Source: Pelethousia sp002409725 (GTDB taxonomy: Bacteria > Bacillota > Clostridia > Christensenellales > CAG-138). From it: a stretch of DNA of 25,304 nucleotides. This document shows positions 14,686 through 22,830 of the stretch, piece by piece; the first letter of the stretch is position 1, and each line of letters starts with the position of its first letter. Location: contig CALDNN010000023.1 in assembly GCA_937915455.1 (NCBI GenBank), positions 1-25,304 on the forward strand, written 5' to 3'. The notes under the pieces are model-generated. The model was not told the origin of the DNA, made no database searches, and saw nothing but the letters and a program-made list of their open reading frames with translations. Position numbers and translations under genes: made by a program.

Positions 14686-14803
14686 GTAAAACCTGTCTCC
14701 AAGGCAGGGCTTCCCGGTGCTTTTCCTATGCCGCCCGCCGGTTGGGCGGTTGACGTCAGCTTGCATATCCACATAATCTACAATGATGAAGGAGAGAAAA
14801 ACG
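14686..14803 (+). other. Structured 5' leader of serC
   Basis: Two hairpins are visible: CCTGTC (14692-14697) with GGCAGG (14703-14708), and CCGCCC (14731-14736) with GGGCGG (14744-14749). There is no T-box sequence (the AGGGTGGNACCGCG element is absent) and no terminator before the gene, so I cannot assign a riboswitch class. Confidence 0.4.
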
Positions 14804-15892
14804 ATGAAGTATGACCGTATCTACAACTTTTCCGCCGGCCCCAGCATGTTGCCCGAACCCGTGCTTGAGGAGATCGCAGCGGAAGTGCTCAATTACCGCG
14901 GCAGCGGCATGAGCGTGATGGAAATGAGCCACCGCTCCAAAGTCTTCCAGACCATCATTGATGAGGCCGAGGCAGACCTGCGTGAGCTGATGGGCATTCC
15001 CGACAATTACAAGGTACTCTTCATCCAGGGCGGCGCCACTTTGCAGTTCGCCATGATCCCCATGAATTTGATGAAGAACGGCGTGGCGGATTATATCGTC
15101 ACCGGTGCATGGAGTAAGAAGGCCTATAAAGAAGCCAAAAAGTACGGCAAGATCAACCTGGTGGCCACCAGTGAAGACCGCAATTACAGCTACATTCCCG
15201 ATGTAACCGACCTAGCCATCAGCCCCGATGCGGATTATGTTTACATCTGCGAAAACGAAACCATCCACGGCACCACCTACCGCCAGCTGCCCAACACCAA
15301 GGGCAAGGTTCTGGTCTCCGACCAATCCTCCATGTTCCTCTCCAAGCCCTGCAAGGTGAGCGATTACGGCCTTATCTACGGCGGTGTGCAAAAGAACATC
15401 GGCCCTGCCGGCATGGTGATCGCCATCATTCGCGAAGATCTCATCCGCACGGACCTAGACGACAAGATTCCCACCTACATGCGCTACGACACCCACGCAG
15501 AGAACGGCTCCATGTATAACACCCCCAACACCTGGTGCATTTACGTTTGCGGCAAGGTGTTCAAATACCTCAAGAGCATCGGCGGCCTGGGGGCCATGGC
15601 CAAGCGCAACGAGGAAAAGGCCAAGCTCATGTATGATTTCCTCGATAGCTCCAAGATGTTCAAGGGCACTGTAGATAAAGAATTCCGCTCCTTAATGAAC
15701 ATCCCCTTCGTTACCGAGAGCAAGGAGCTGGACGCCGAGGTAGTGGCCGCCACCAAGGCCGCGGGCTACGATAACCTCAAGGGCCACAAGAGCGTAGGGG
15801 GGCTTCGCGCCTCCATCTACAACGCCATGCCCAAGGATGGCGTAGAGGCCCTGGTCGATTTCCTCACCAAATTCGAAGCCGAGCATAAATAA
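14804..15892 (+). CDS. serC: Phosphoserine aminotransferase
   Basis: SerC converts 3-phosphohydroxypyruvate and glutamate to 3-phosphoserine and 2-oxoglutarate, the second step of serine synthesis; it also acts in pyridoxal phosphate synthesis in some bacteria. The start at 14804 follows AAGGAG by nine bases; the ATG at 14783 lies upstream of that site. The 362-residue product begins YNFSAGPSMLPEPVLEE, has the cofactor-phosphate region QGGATLQF and the Schiff-base Lys197 in GGVQKNIGPAG, and ends with GGLRASIYNAM. All are standard for the family. It is the first gene of a two-gene operon with serA, 18 bases apart. Confidence 0.96.
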   Translation: MKYDRIYNFSAGPSMLPEPVLEEIAAEVLNYRGSGMSVMEMSHRSKVFQTIIDEAEADLRELMGIPDNYKVLFIQGGATLQFAMIPMNLMKNGVADYIVTGAWSKKAYKEAKKYGKINLVATSEDRNYSYIPDVTDLAISPDADYVYICENETIHGTTYRQLPNTKGKVLVSDQSSMFLSKPCKVSDYGLIYGGVQKNIGPAGMVIAIIREDLIRTDLDDKIPTYMRYDTHAENGSMYNTPNTWCIYVCGKVFKYLKSIGGLGAMAKRNEEKAKLMYDFLDSSKMFKGTVDKEFRSLMNIPFVTESKELDAEVVAATKAAGYDNLKGHKSVGGLRASIYNAMPKDGVEALVDFLTKFEAEHK

Positions 15893-15910
15893 GCAAGGGG
15901 GTACAAAAGC

Positions 15911-16819
15911 ATGCGTATTCTTGTAACAGACGGTATGGATAAAAGCGCCCTGGCCCAGTTGAAGGCCAACGGCCATGAAGTGGTAGAGCAGTTCTACGAG
16001 CCCGATGCTTTGGGCGCTGCCCTTAAGGATTTCGACGTCTGCGTGGTGCGTTCCGCTACCAAGGTGCGTGCCCAGCACATCGACGCGGCCAAGGGCGGCA
16101 AGCTTAAGCTGATCATCCGCGGCGGCGTGGGTGTGGATAACATCGACGTCAAATATGCAGAAGCCAACGGCATCGCCGTGAAGAACACCCCCAAGGCAAG
16201 CAGCGCATCCGTGGCCGAGCTGGCGCTGGCCCACATGCTCTCCTGCGCACGCTTTATCTCCATTTGCGGCCATACCATGCGCGAAGATAAATGGGAAAAG
16301 AAGGCCTGCGGCAAGGGCATCGAAATCGGCGGCAAAACCCTGGGCGTGATCGGCTACGGCCGCATCGGCCAGGCACTGGGCAAGATGGCGCAGGCACTGG
16401 GCATGAAGGTGCTGGCTTATGATATCTTCCATGTGGACGGCCTGGAGTGCGACACCATGCGTTATGTGGAGATGGACGAGCTGCTAGCGAACTCCGATTT
16501 CATCTCCCTGCATACCCCCTCCATCGACGGCAAACCCCTGATCAGCGCCGAGAACATCGCCAAGATGAAGGACGGCGTGGTCTTTGTCAACACCAGCCGG
16601 GGCAACAACGTGGATGAGGATGCCCTCCTCGAGGCCCTGGGCAGCGGCAAGATCCGCTCCGCCGGCCTGGATGTTTACGCCTCTGAGCCCGCCAACAACC
16701 ACGCCCTCTATTCCCACCCCGCCGTCTCCTGCACCCCGCACATCGGGGCTGCGACCGTGGAGGCCCAGAAGCGCATCGGTGCGGAAATTGTAGATATCAT
16801 CGAGACATTTGGCAAGTAA
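15911..16819 (+). CDS. serA: D-3-phosphoglycerate dehydrogenase, short form
   Basis: This enzyme oxidises 3-phosphoglycerate to 3-phosphohydroxypyruvate with NAD+, the committed step of serine synthesis. It has 302 residues: a split substrate-binding domain, a Rossmann domain with GVIGYGRIGQALG (about 145-157) ending in Asp171 (NAD preference), and the catalytic set Arg230 (NTSRG), Glu259 (ASEP) and His277 (TPHIGA). It ends right after the catalytic core and lacks the ACT or ASB domains, so it should not be feedback-inhibited by serine in the ACT-dependent way. Pairing with serC supports this role over other hydroxyacid dehydrogenases. AAGGGGG lies nine bases upstream. serB is not in the window. 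Confidence 0.92.
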   Translation: MRILVTDGMDKSALAQLKANGHEVVEQFYEPDALGAALKDFDVCVVRSATKVRAQHIDAAKGGKLKLIIRGGVGVDNIDVKYAEANGIAVKNTPKASSASVAELALAHMLSCARFISICGHTMREDKWEKKACGKGIEIGGKTLGVIGYGRIGQALGKMAQALGMKVLAYDIFHVDGLECDTMRYVEMDELLANSDFISLHTPSIDGKPLISAENIAKMKDGVVFVNTSRGNNVDEDALLEALGSGKIRSAGLDVYASEPANNHALYSHPAVSCTPHIGAATVEAQKRIGAEIVDIIETFGK

Positions 16820-16832
16820 ATCAAACGGTATA

Positions 16833-16870
16833 AAAAAGCGGTGTTGCCGTTTGGGGCAATGCCGCTTTTT
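16833..16870. terminator. Bidirectional intrinsic terminator between serA and the HTH gene
   Basis: AAAAAGCGGTGTTGCC (16833-16848) pairs with 16855-16870, with two G-U pairs, and has an A tract and T tract at its ends. It serves serA on the plus strand and the HTH gene, which ends at 16884, on the minus strand. Confidence 0.85.
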
Positions 16871-16883
16871 GTGTTTTTTGCTC

Positions 16884-17126
16884 CTATCCTTTGAGCAGTT
16901 CGTCATAGCTGGTATCCAGCACATCCCGCAGGGCCCGCAGCTGCGACGCATACAAATGCTGCCTGCCACCCTCGATCTTTACCAGGCTTTCCCGGGTTAT
17001 GGGCTGACCCGCCAGTTGAAGCAACCGCACCAGATCCGTTTGCCCAAGGCCCTTTTGCAGACGGAGAACGCGGATATTTTTACCGATGGGTATCGCGCTA
17101 TCCTGTTTTATCTTCTGTTCACTCAT
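16884..17126 (-). CDS. XRE-family helix-turn-helix regulator
   Basis: This is a small DNA-binding protein of 80 residues, essentially a single HTH_3/XRE domain: IGKNIRVLRLQKGLGQTDLV, then ITRESLVKIEGGRQHLYASQL (recognition helix region), then LRALRDVLDTSYDELLKG. There is no sensor domain. It is divergent from the small gene at 17236, and the shared gap has nested inverted repeats that are good candidates for its own operator. AGGGGA precedes the ATG by a few bases. It could be an autoregulator controlling the neighbour; an antitoxin role is possible but nothing here looks like a known toxin. Confidence 0.85.
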   Translation of the reverse strand: MSEQKIKQDSAIPIGKNIRVLRLQKGLGQTDLVRLLQLAGQPITRESLVKIEGGRQHLYASQLRALRDVLDTSYDELLKG

Positions 17127-17130
17127 ATTT

Positions 17131-17180
17131 TCCCCTAAAGTGAACCCTTTTGGGTTCTTTTATGCTTTATTTTAGGGGGA
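17131..17180. promoter_or_regulatory. Nested inverted repeats in the HTH/DUF6809-like divergent gap
   Basis: The inner dyad GAACCC-TTTT-GGGTTC (17142-17157) is perfect. The outer arms TCCCCTAAA (17131-17139) and TTTAGGGGGA (17171-17180) match except for one extra G. The structure covers both start regions, as expected for an operator used by the adjacent HTH protein. Confidence 0.55.
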
Positions 17181-17186
17181 ATAGCA

Positions 17187-17195
17187 TGCTACAAT
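17187..17195 (+). promoter_or_regulatory. Extended -10 promoter of the small DUF6809-like gene
   Basis: TGCTACAAT is an extended -10 (TGnTACAAT). The -35 region is poor (TTTATT near 17166), as often seen with extended -10 promoters. It lies next to the outer dyad arm. Confidence 0.45.
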
Positions 17196-17235
17196 GGGAC
17201 TAGAACAAGTCCAACCTTTAGGAGGCAAGTTTTGT

Positions 17236-17511
17236 ATGGATTTTGAGAGATTCTATGGCACTATGACCGGCCAGATCGAGCCTGAGGAAGGGTATCCGGT
17301 AGAGGATTGCTACGCTGGGGCCTGCGAAGAGCTATACAGCCAGGTTTCGGATGCGCGGCGGTATATCAGCGCCAAATTGCAGGGCAACTTAAATGGGGAG
17401 AGCCCGCAAGTCCTTTCCATCATAAATGCATATGAGGCCATGCAGCGGATTTTCTGCGAGCGGGCTTTTGAATATGGGGCGCGCTATGGGCGCGGGGAAA
17501 TCGATCTATAA
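17236..17511 (+). CDS. Small protein resembling DUF6809
   Basis: This is an uncharacterised 91-residue cytoplasmic protein. The start at ATG 17236 is chosen because AGGAGG (17220-17225) lies ten bases upstream; an in-frame ATG at 17194 overlaps the promoter. The layout FERFYGTMTGQIEPEEGYP, a central helical part with a run of polar residues, and a C-terminal FCERAFEYGARYGRGEI resembles small DUF6809-type proteins of Clostridia, which end in a similar 'F-x-x-G-x-R-x-G-x-R' helix. This match is from memory and approximate. It is divergent from an XRE regulator with shared dyads, so probably controlled by it. The role is unknown. Confidence 0.65.
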   Translation: MDFERFYGTMTGQIEPEEGYPVEDCYAGACEELYSQVSDARRYISAKLQGNLNGESPQVLSIINAYEAMQRIFCERAFEYGARYGRGEIDL

Positions 17512-17521
17512 GCCGGCATAG

Positions 17522-17551
17522 AAAAAGGACGGCAAACGCCGTCCCTTTTTT
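17522..17551. terminator. Bidirectional intrinsic terminator
   Basis: GGACGGC (17527-17533) pairs with GCCGTCC (17538-17544) across AAAC, followed by T6 (17546-17551) on the plus strand and, on the minus strand, by T5. It ends the small plus-strand gene and the minus-strand nucleoside-type importer operon (stop at 17576). Confidence 0.85.
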
Positions 17552-17575
17552 GTTTGGTTTCGATATTGCCGCGCC

Positions 17576-18559
17576 TTATCTTTCTTCGCGGAAGTAGGGT
17601 AAACCCAGGCCTGCCGGGGGCTGGTTTTCACGGCTGCGCCGCAGGGAGACCACCACCAGCACGATCACCGTCACCAGATAGGGCAGCATCTTGAAGAGCT
17701 CCATGGATCTGCGGGTGAGGCCGGGCAGGTAGAAATAGAGCCAGGAGAGCATGCCGAACAGGTATGCACCCCAGATGCCGCGCTTGGGCTTCCAGCTGGA
17801 GAAGATGACCAGGGCCACGGCCAGCCAGCCCAGCCGCTCGATGCCGCCGTCGCTATCCCAGGTGCCCTTGGTGTAGTCCATCACGTAGTAGAGGCCGCCC
17901 AGGCCGGAGATGCCAGCGCCGATGCAGGTGGCGAGATATTTATAGCGGGTCACGTTGATACCGGCCGCGTCCGCGGTGGCGGGGTTTTCGCCCACGGCTC
18001 TGAGGTTAAGGCCCACGCTGGTGCGGTTGATGACCCAATTGGTTACAAAGGCGAGCACCACAGCCAGGTACACCATAAAGCCATAGCCCAGCAGCATGCT
18101 CAAGATGGGGTGCAGATCCTGCGCAAAGGGCAGGCTGGCCCGGAAGGCGGCGCTGGTGGTTGCAACGGAGATCTGGCCCACGCCGCCGGCCAGCTTGTTG
18201 AGCGAGCCGCCAAAGAAATTGGCAAAGCCGCTGGCGAAGATGGTGAGGGTGAGGCCCGTTACGTTTTGGTTGGCTCGGAGGCTAATGGTGAGTATGCTGT
18301 AAATCAGCCCACCCAGCACCGAAGCGGCGAATGCGCAGCCCATGGCGATGAGGATGCACAGCAGCTTATTGGGCGCGGGGTTGTTCATTTCGTAGAAGAA
18401 CACGCTCATCAGGCCCACGATGCCGCCCATATACATGATGCCGGGCACGCCCAAGTTGAGGTTGCCGGATTTTTCGGTGAGGATCTCGCCCGTGGCGCCA
18501 TAGAGGATTACGGTTCCGAACATGATGCCGCCTTGGAAAAGGGATATGAGCTGGGTCAT
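17576..18559 (-). CDS. BMP-type ABC importer, second permease (NupQ/NupC-like)
   Basis: This is a membrane subunit of a BPD_transp_2 importer, 327 residues with about eight to ten hydrophobic segments. It contains ATGEILTEKSGNLNLGVPGIMYMG near the N-terminus and the cytoplasmic loop VGLNLRAVGENPATADAAGINV that contacts the ATPase, both typical of nucleoside-type permeases. It is the last gene of a four-gene operon and overlaps the preceding permease by four bases (ATGA). The family imports nucleosides in characterised Gram-positives; other purines or related ligands are possible. Confidence 0.9.
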   Translation of the reverse strand: MTQLISLFQGGIMFGTVILYGATGEILTEKSGNLNLGVPGIMYMGGIVGLMSVFFYEMNNPAPNKLLCILIAMGCAFAASVLGGLIYSILTISLRANQNVTGLTLTIFASGFANFFGGSLNKLAGGVGQISVATTSAAFRASLPFAQDLHPILSMLLGYGFMVYLAVVLAFVTNWVINRTSVGLNLRAVGENPATADAAGINVTRYKYLATCIGAGISGLGGLYYVMDYTKGTWDSDGGIERLGWLAVALVIFSSWKPKRGIWGAYLFGMLSWLYFYLPGLTRRSMELFKMLPYLVTVIVLVVVSLRRSRENQPPAGLGLPYFREER

Positions 18560-19677
18560 GCCTGTACCTCCTTCTGCTTGCCGCCCCGGAAGCGGACCTG
18601 ATAGTTGATGAAGAACTCGCTTCCCAGGATGAAGAACAGGATGATGCCCGTCAGCATGTTGGAAACGTGGTTACTGAGGTTGTAACGCGAGGCGATCTCG
18701 ATCGCGCCCTTGTCGAGAAAGACCAGCAGCGCGGCGATGGGGATCATCACAAAGGAATTGAATTTGGCCAGCCAGGCCACGATGATGGCCGTAAAGCCGC
18801 GACCGCCCGCGGTGCTGGTGGAAATCGTATGGCTCGCGCCGGATACGGCGAGGAAGCCAGCGATGCCGCACAGCGCGCCCGAAAGGAACATGGTGCGCAT
18901 GATTACCTTGGGCACGTTGATGGCCGCGTAGCGGGCCGTGTTCTCGCTCTCGCCCACCACGGCCACCTCATAGCCGTGCTTGCTGTAGCGCAGATATATG
19001 AACATACCCACGGCCAGGGCCAGCACCAAGATCACATTGAGCGCATAGTCCTGGCCAAAGATCTCAGGGAACCAGCCGATCTTTGTTTTGGAGTTGATCA
19101 CGCCCACGCTATTGGAGCCAACGGGGTTTTCCCACAGGGCCACGAAATAAGCGGTGATCTGGATGGCGATGTAGTTCATCATCAGGGTAAAAAGGGTTTC
19201 GTTTGTATTCCACTTGGCCTTGAACCAGCCCGGAATGAAGCCCCATATGCCGCCCGCTACAACGCTTAGCGCCAGCATCAGGATCATCATCGGAATGGTA
19301 GCCATGGATTTGCTCAGGTAGATCATGCAGGCCGCAGAAACGATGCCGCCCGCCAGAATCTGGCCTTCCGCGCCGATGTTCCAAAAGCGCATCCGGAAAG
19401 CCGGGGCCAGGCCTATGGCAATGCACAGCAGCATCATCATATCCCGGATGGTGACCCACATGCGCTTATTGGTGCCGAAAGCGCCCTCAAACATGGCGCC
19501 GTAGACCTTTATAGGGTTGAGCTTAACGATGGCGAAGATGACGATGGCGCAAACGATCAGCGCCGCAGCCAGCGCGATGGCGCGTATGCCCAGGGATTTC
19601 CACAGGGGCATCACCACGCCCCGCTTGGAAATGCGCATAAAAGGCTCGGGGTTGCAGGTGCGTTCTTTGTTTTTCAT
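18556..19677 (-). CDS. BMP-type ABC importer, first permease (NupP/NupB-like)
   Basis: This is the companion permease, 373 residues. I place the start at ATG 19677, which overlaps the ATPase stop as ATGA; longer in-frame starts would lie inside the ATPase gene. A cytoplasmic N-terminus of about 30 residues is followed by IRAIALAAALIVCAIVIFAI and further helices, with the family motif RMRFWNIGAEGQILAGGI and the ATPase-contact loop HGYEVAVVGESENTARYAAINV. It forms a heterodimer with the downstream permease. Four-base overlaps on both sides indicate strict co-translation. Confidence 0.9.
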   Translation of the reverse strand: MKNKERTCNPEPFMRISKRGVVMPLWKSLGIRAIALAAALIVCAIVIFAIVKLNPIKVYGAMFEGAFGTNKRMWVTIRDMMMLLCIAIGLAPAFRMRFWNIGAEGQILAGGIVSAACMIYLSKSMATIPMMILMLALSVVAGGIWGFIPGWFKAKWNTNETLFTLMMNYIAIQITAYFVALWENPVGSNSVGVINSKTKIGWFPEIFGQDYALNVILVLALAVGMFIYLRYSKHGYEVAVVGESENTARYAAINVPKVIMRTMFLSGALCGIAGFLAVSGASHTISTSTAGGRGFTAIIVAWLAKFNSFVMIPIAALLVFLDKGAIEIASRYNLSNHVSNMLTGIILFFILGSEFFINYQVRFRGGKQKEVQA

Positions 19678-21209
19678 GCCTTTGCCTCCTCTTCCAGGTG
19701 CGTCATCAGCAGGCCGACCTCTTCCTTTTTGGCCGCGCGGCCGTCTACGATGCCGCTCACCTTGCCTGCGCACAGTACGAGGATCCGGTCGCACAGCTCC
19801 AGCAGCACGTCTAAATCTTCGCCCACGTACATCACGGCCGCGCCCCGCGCCTTTTGCTCGTTCAAAAGGCGGTAGATGGTGTAGGAGGTGTTGATATCCA
19901 GGCCACGCACAGCGTAGGCGCTCATCAGCAGTGAAGGCTCGGAGGCGATCTCCCGACCCACCAGCACCTTTTGCACATTACCGCCCGAGAGACGGCGCAG
20001 AGGGATGTTGAGGCTGGGGGTGACCACTTCAAGCTCATCCACGATCTTTTGCGCCAGGGCTCTCGGGGTCTTACGGTCTGTAAAGGCGGATTTGCCGCAC
20101 TTGTAGCTGCGCAGCATCACGTTATCGGATAAGTCCATAGAGCCCACCAGGCCCATGCCGAAGCGATCCTCAGGCACGAAGGCTAGGCCTACGCCCAACT
20201 TATAGATGTCCAGGGGACTCTTGCCCACCAGCTCCACCTCTTCTTTGCCGGGCGGCATAAAACGGATGGAGCTGCCGGCCTCCATCGTTTGCAGGCCGGC
20301 GATAGCCTCGAGCAGCTCTCTTTGCCCGCTGCCCGTGATGCCGGCGATGCCCAGTATCTCCCCGCCGTAGGCGGTGAAGGATACGTTGTCCAGCCGCTTG
20401 ACGCCGTCCGCATCCACCACGGTGAGGTTTTGCACCATCAGGCGCTCAACCGGCTCTTTCGGCTCGGGCCGGTCGATATTGAGGGAGACCGCGCGGCCCA
20501 CCATCATATCGGTGAGCTGCTGGGGATTGGTATCCGCCGTGTTGATATCGCCGATGAATTTGCCCCGGCGTAAAACCGCCACCCGGTCGGATATCTCCAT
20601 CACCTCGTGTAGCTTGTGGGTGATGATAACGATGGATTTGCCATCTGCTTTCATATTTCGCATCACGGCAAAAAGCTTTTCCGTTTCCTGCGGCGTAAGC
20701 ACGGCCGTGGGTTCATCTAAGATCAGGATGTCCGCCCCGCGGTAAAGCACCTTGACGATTTCAAGGGTTTGCTTTTCCGAAACGGACATATCGTAAACCT
20801 TTTTATCCGGCTCCACAACGAAGCCGTAGCGGTCGCATATCGCCTTCACCTGGGTACGCACGTTTTTCAGGTCGATAAGCTTATGCTCGTTTAGGCCCAG
20901 CACGATGTTTTCCGCGGCGGTGAGCACATCCACCAGCTTGAAGTGCTGATGGATCATGCCGATGCCCAGGTTGTAAGCATCGCGGGGGCAGCGGATCACC
21001 TCGGTATTGTCGTTCACGCAGATGCGGCCGCCTTCCGGCAGATAGATGCCGGAGAGCATGTTCATGAGGGTGGTCTTGCCGCTGCCGTTTTCCCCCAGCA
21101 GCGCCAGGATCTCGCCCGGACGGATATCCAGGCAGACCTTATCGTTGGCCACAACCTCGCCAAATGTTTTGGTAATATCCACCATGTGAATCGCTTTTCG
21201 GGTTTCCAA
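19674..21209 (-). CDS. BMP-type ABC importer, dual-domain ATPase (NupO/NupA-like)
   Basis: This is the sugar/nucleoside-importer ATPase with two fused nucleotide-binding domains. I choose TTG 21209, eight bases after AAAGGA, giving 511 residues (family about 500-515); upstream ATGs would add sequence with no ribosome site. Domain 1 has Walker A GENGSGKTT (40-48), Walker B ILILDEPTAVL and switch VIITHKLHEV, but a loosened signature (MSVSEKQTLEI). Domain 2 has the usual degenerate P-loop GITGSGQRELLEA, a good signature RRLSGGNVQK and a weak Walker B (LLMSAYAVRGLDI). Such asymmetry is normal for this family, with one working ATP site. It is coupled to the permease by ATGA and separated from the receptor gene by 170 bases holding a strong hairpin. 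Confidence 0.9.
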   Translation of the reverse strand: METRKAIHMVDITKTFGEVVANDKVCLDIRPGEILALLGENGSGKTTLMNMLSGIYLPEGGRICVNDNTEVIRCPRDAYNLGIGMIHQHFKLVDVLTAAENIVLGLNEHKLIDLKNVRTQVKAICDRYGFVVEPDKKVYDMSVSEKQTLEIVKVLYRGADILILDEPTAVLTPQETEKLFAVMRNMKADGKSIVIITHKLHEVMEISDRVAVLRRGKFIGDINTADTNPQQLTDMMVGRAVSLNIDRPEPKEPVERLMVQNLTVVDADGVKRLDNVSFTAYGGEILGIAGITGSGQRELLEAIAGLQTMEAGSSIRFMPPGKEEVELVGKSPLDIYKLGVGLAFVPEDRFGMGLVGSMDLSDNVMLRSYKCGKSAFTDRKTPRALAQKIVDELEVVTPSLNIPLRRLSGGNVQKVLVGREIASEPSLLMSAYAVRGLDINTSYTIYRLLNEQKARGAAVMYVGEDLDVLLELCDRILVLCAGKVSGIVDGRAAKKEEVGLLMTHLEEEAKA

Positions 21210-21337
21210 AGCAAGCGTCCTTTCTGATGATGCGCGCAACCTCGGCCGCGGCATGTCGTTGTACAGAATTGATATGGAGAAGCTGCTCCCGGCCGTGAGA
21301 AAGGGGAGCCAACCGGAAGGCCGAACATTTTGAAAGG

Positions 21338-21367
21338 AGGGGAGAAACGGCAAGCCGTTTCTCCCCT
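21338..21367 (-). terminator. Intercistronic hairpin after the BMP receptor gene
   Basis: A 13-bp stem (21338-21350 with 21355-21367) with a 4-nt loop lies 13 bases past the receptor stop. On the minus strand it is followed by CCTTTC, a weak U tract. Like the hairpin at 9005, it probably gives partial termination or protects the receptor mRNA. Confidence 0.65.
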
Positions 21368-21379
21368 GGGGGTATGTGC

Positions 21380-22651
21380 TTAGTTTAGTTCGGTAATGCC
21401 GTCGATGCGCAGGCCAAAATACGGCGCGCTGCGGAATACGGACTCCTGGAAGATGCCGTCCACGATGGCTTCGCCGCTATCGCCCACGAAGTCGCCGTCA
21501 GTATCCTGCCAGAGATAGCTGGTGACCTTCTCGCCCTTCACGGTGAAGTTGGCGGTATCAAACACCTGCAGGGAACCATCCTTGAGGCCGGCGATAACCT
21601 CGGCCACCTTCTCGGCGGTACCGGCCGCGCAGCTCTCGCCCAGGGCGGAGATCATCACGGCGTCGTCGGCATAGCCCAGGGCCAGATCCTTGGGGATGGC
21701 TTCGCCCTTGAGGAACTTGTCGAGGGTAGCGGTGTAGAGGGCGGCCCAGTTGTTCTGGGAGGAAGTCAGCGCGGCCTTGGGAGCCACGGAGAGCATGTCG
21801 ATGTTATAGCCCACGCTGTAGGCGACCTTACCGGCATCCATCTGAGCCTGGACCTCGGAGGGCGCGCCGGTGGAGTCGGCGTGCTGGCCAATGATGACGC
21901 AGCCCTTACCGATCAGCGCACGGGCGGCTTCGCCCTCGGCGACCGGATCATACCAAGAGTTGGTATACTGCACATCCATGTAGGCTTCCGGCACGATGCT
22001 ACGGATGCCAAGGAAGAAGGCGGTGTAGCCGGAGACCACTTCCGCATAGGGATAAGCGCCGACATAACCTACGTGGGGGTCTTTCACGGTGCCAGCATCC
22101 ATCAGCTCCTTGAGCTTCATGCCGGCCACAACACCGGAAACATAGCGGCTCTGGAAGGTGAAGGGGAACATATTGGCCACGTTATCCACAGGCTCGAGGG
22201 CGGCGGTATCGCCGGTGCAAGCCACGAAGGTGACGTCGGGATATTCGGCGGCGGCAGCCATCATGTGGGACTGATGGCCATAACTGACCGAGAAGATGAT
22301 CTCGCAGCCCTGCTCGGCAAGATCCACGGCGGTATCGTAGCAGGTCTCATCCTCGGGGATGTTATACTTAAAAACGACCTCGCTATCCGCGATGCCCAGG
22401 GTGGCCATAGCACCCTTAACGCCTTCGATATGCGCCAGATCGTAGCCCGAGTTCTCATCGTGAATCAGGATGACGCCGATTCTCGGCTGGCCTTCTGCGG
22501 CGGGCTCGGCTGCGGGCTCAGCAGGAGCGGGCTCGGCATCGGCGGCGGGGGCTGCGGGCTCGGCAGCCGGCTCTGCGGCGGGCGTGCTGGCGCAGGCTAC
22601 CATGGTGAGAACCATTACAAGCGTCAATGCGATTGCAAGATACTTCTTCAT
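21380..22651 (-). CDS. BMP-family substrate-binding lipoprotein (nucleoside-type)
   Basis: This is the receptor of the importer, 423 residues, anchored outside the membrane. The start at 22651 is eight bases after AAAGGAGG. A signal peptide ends at lipid-attachment Cys20 (LTMVACAST), followed by a linker of about 35 residues made almost only of Ala, Pro and Glu, then the Bmp fold: RIGVILIHDENSGYDLAHIEGVKG, IIFSVSYGHQSHMMAAAAEYPDVTFVACTG, FTFQSRYVSGVVAGMKL, HVGYVGAYPYAEVVSGYTAFFLG and IGQHADSTGAPSEVQ. BmpA/PnrA-like proteins bind purine nucleosides; some relatives bind other ligands. It is the first gene of the operon, with its own promoter at 22770. Confidence 0.9.
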   Translation of the reverse strand: MKKYLAIALTLVMVLTMVACASTPAAEPAAEPAAPAADAEPAPAEPAAEPAAEGQPRIGVILIHDENSGYDLAHIEGVKGAMATLGIADSEVVFKYNIPEDETCYDTAVDLAEQGCEIIFSVSYGHQSHMMAAAAEYPDVTFVACTGDTAALEPVDNVANMFPFTFQSRYVSGVVAGMKLKELMDAGTVKDPHVGYVGAYPYAEVVSGYTAFFLGIRSIVPEAYMDVQYTNSWYDPVAEGEAARALIGKGCVIIGQHADSTGAPSEVQAQMDAGKVAYSVGYNIDMLSVAPKAALTSSQNNWAALYTATLDKFLKGEAIPKDLALGYADDAVMISALGESCAAGTAEKVAEVIAGLKDGSLQVFDTANFTVKGEKVTSYLWQDTDGDFVGDSGEAIVDGIFQESVFRSAPYFGLRIDGITELN

Positions 22652-22769
22652 TTGGTAATCCTCCTTTGATTTTTGTTGCGTTATTTTTACGCCTTTGCAG
22701 GCATAGCAACCACTGATTTCCGCTGGGGCCGAAGGGGATCCGAATATACCGCTCAGCAGAACGAAGCTT

Positions 22770-22798
22770 ATCGTATCACAAATGGCGGCCGTTGACAA
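22770..22798 (-). promoter_or_regulatory. Predicted promoter of the BMP importer operon
   Basis: On the minus strand TTGTCA (22798-22793) and TACGAT (22775-22770) are separated by 17 bp, with a leader of about 110 nt. The leader shows two small hairpins just before the ribosome site but no recognisable purine riboswitch core. The promoter begins 33 bases beyond the thrC stop. Confidence 0.55.
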
Positions 22799-22830
22799 GG
22801 CCGGCCGGTATCATGCACCACGTAAAGAAA

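Noticed and set aside
14686..14803. Possible serine T-box in the serC leader
   Set aside because: The conserved T-box antiterminator sequence and a terminator are absent.
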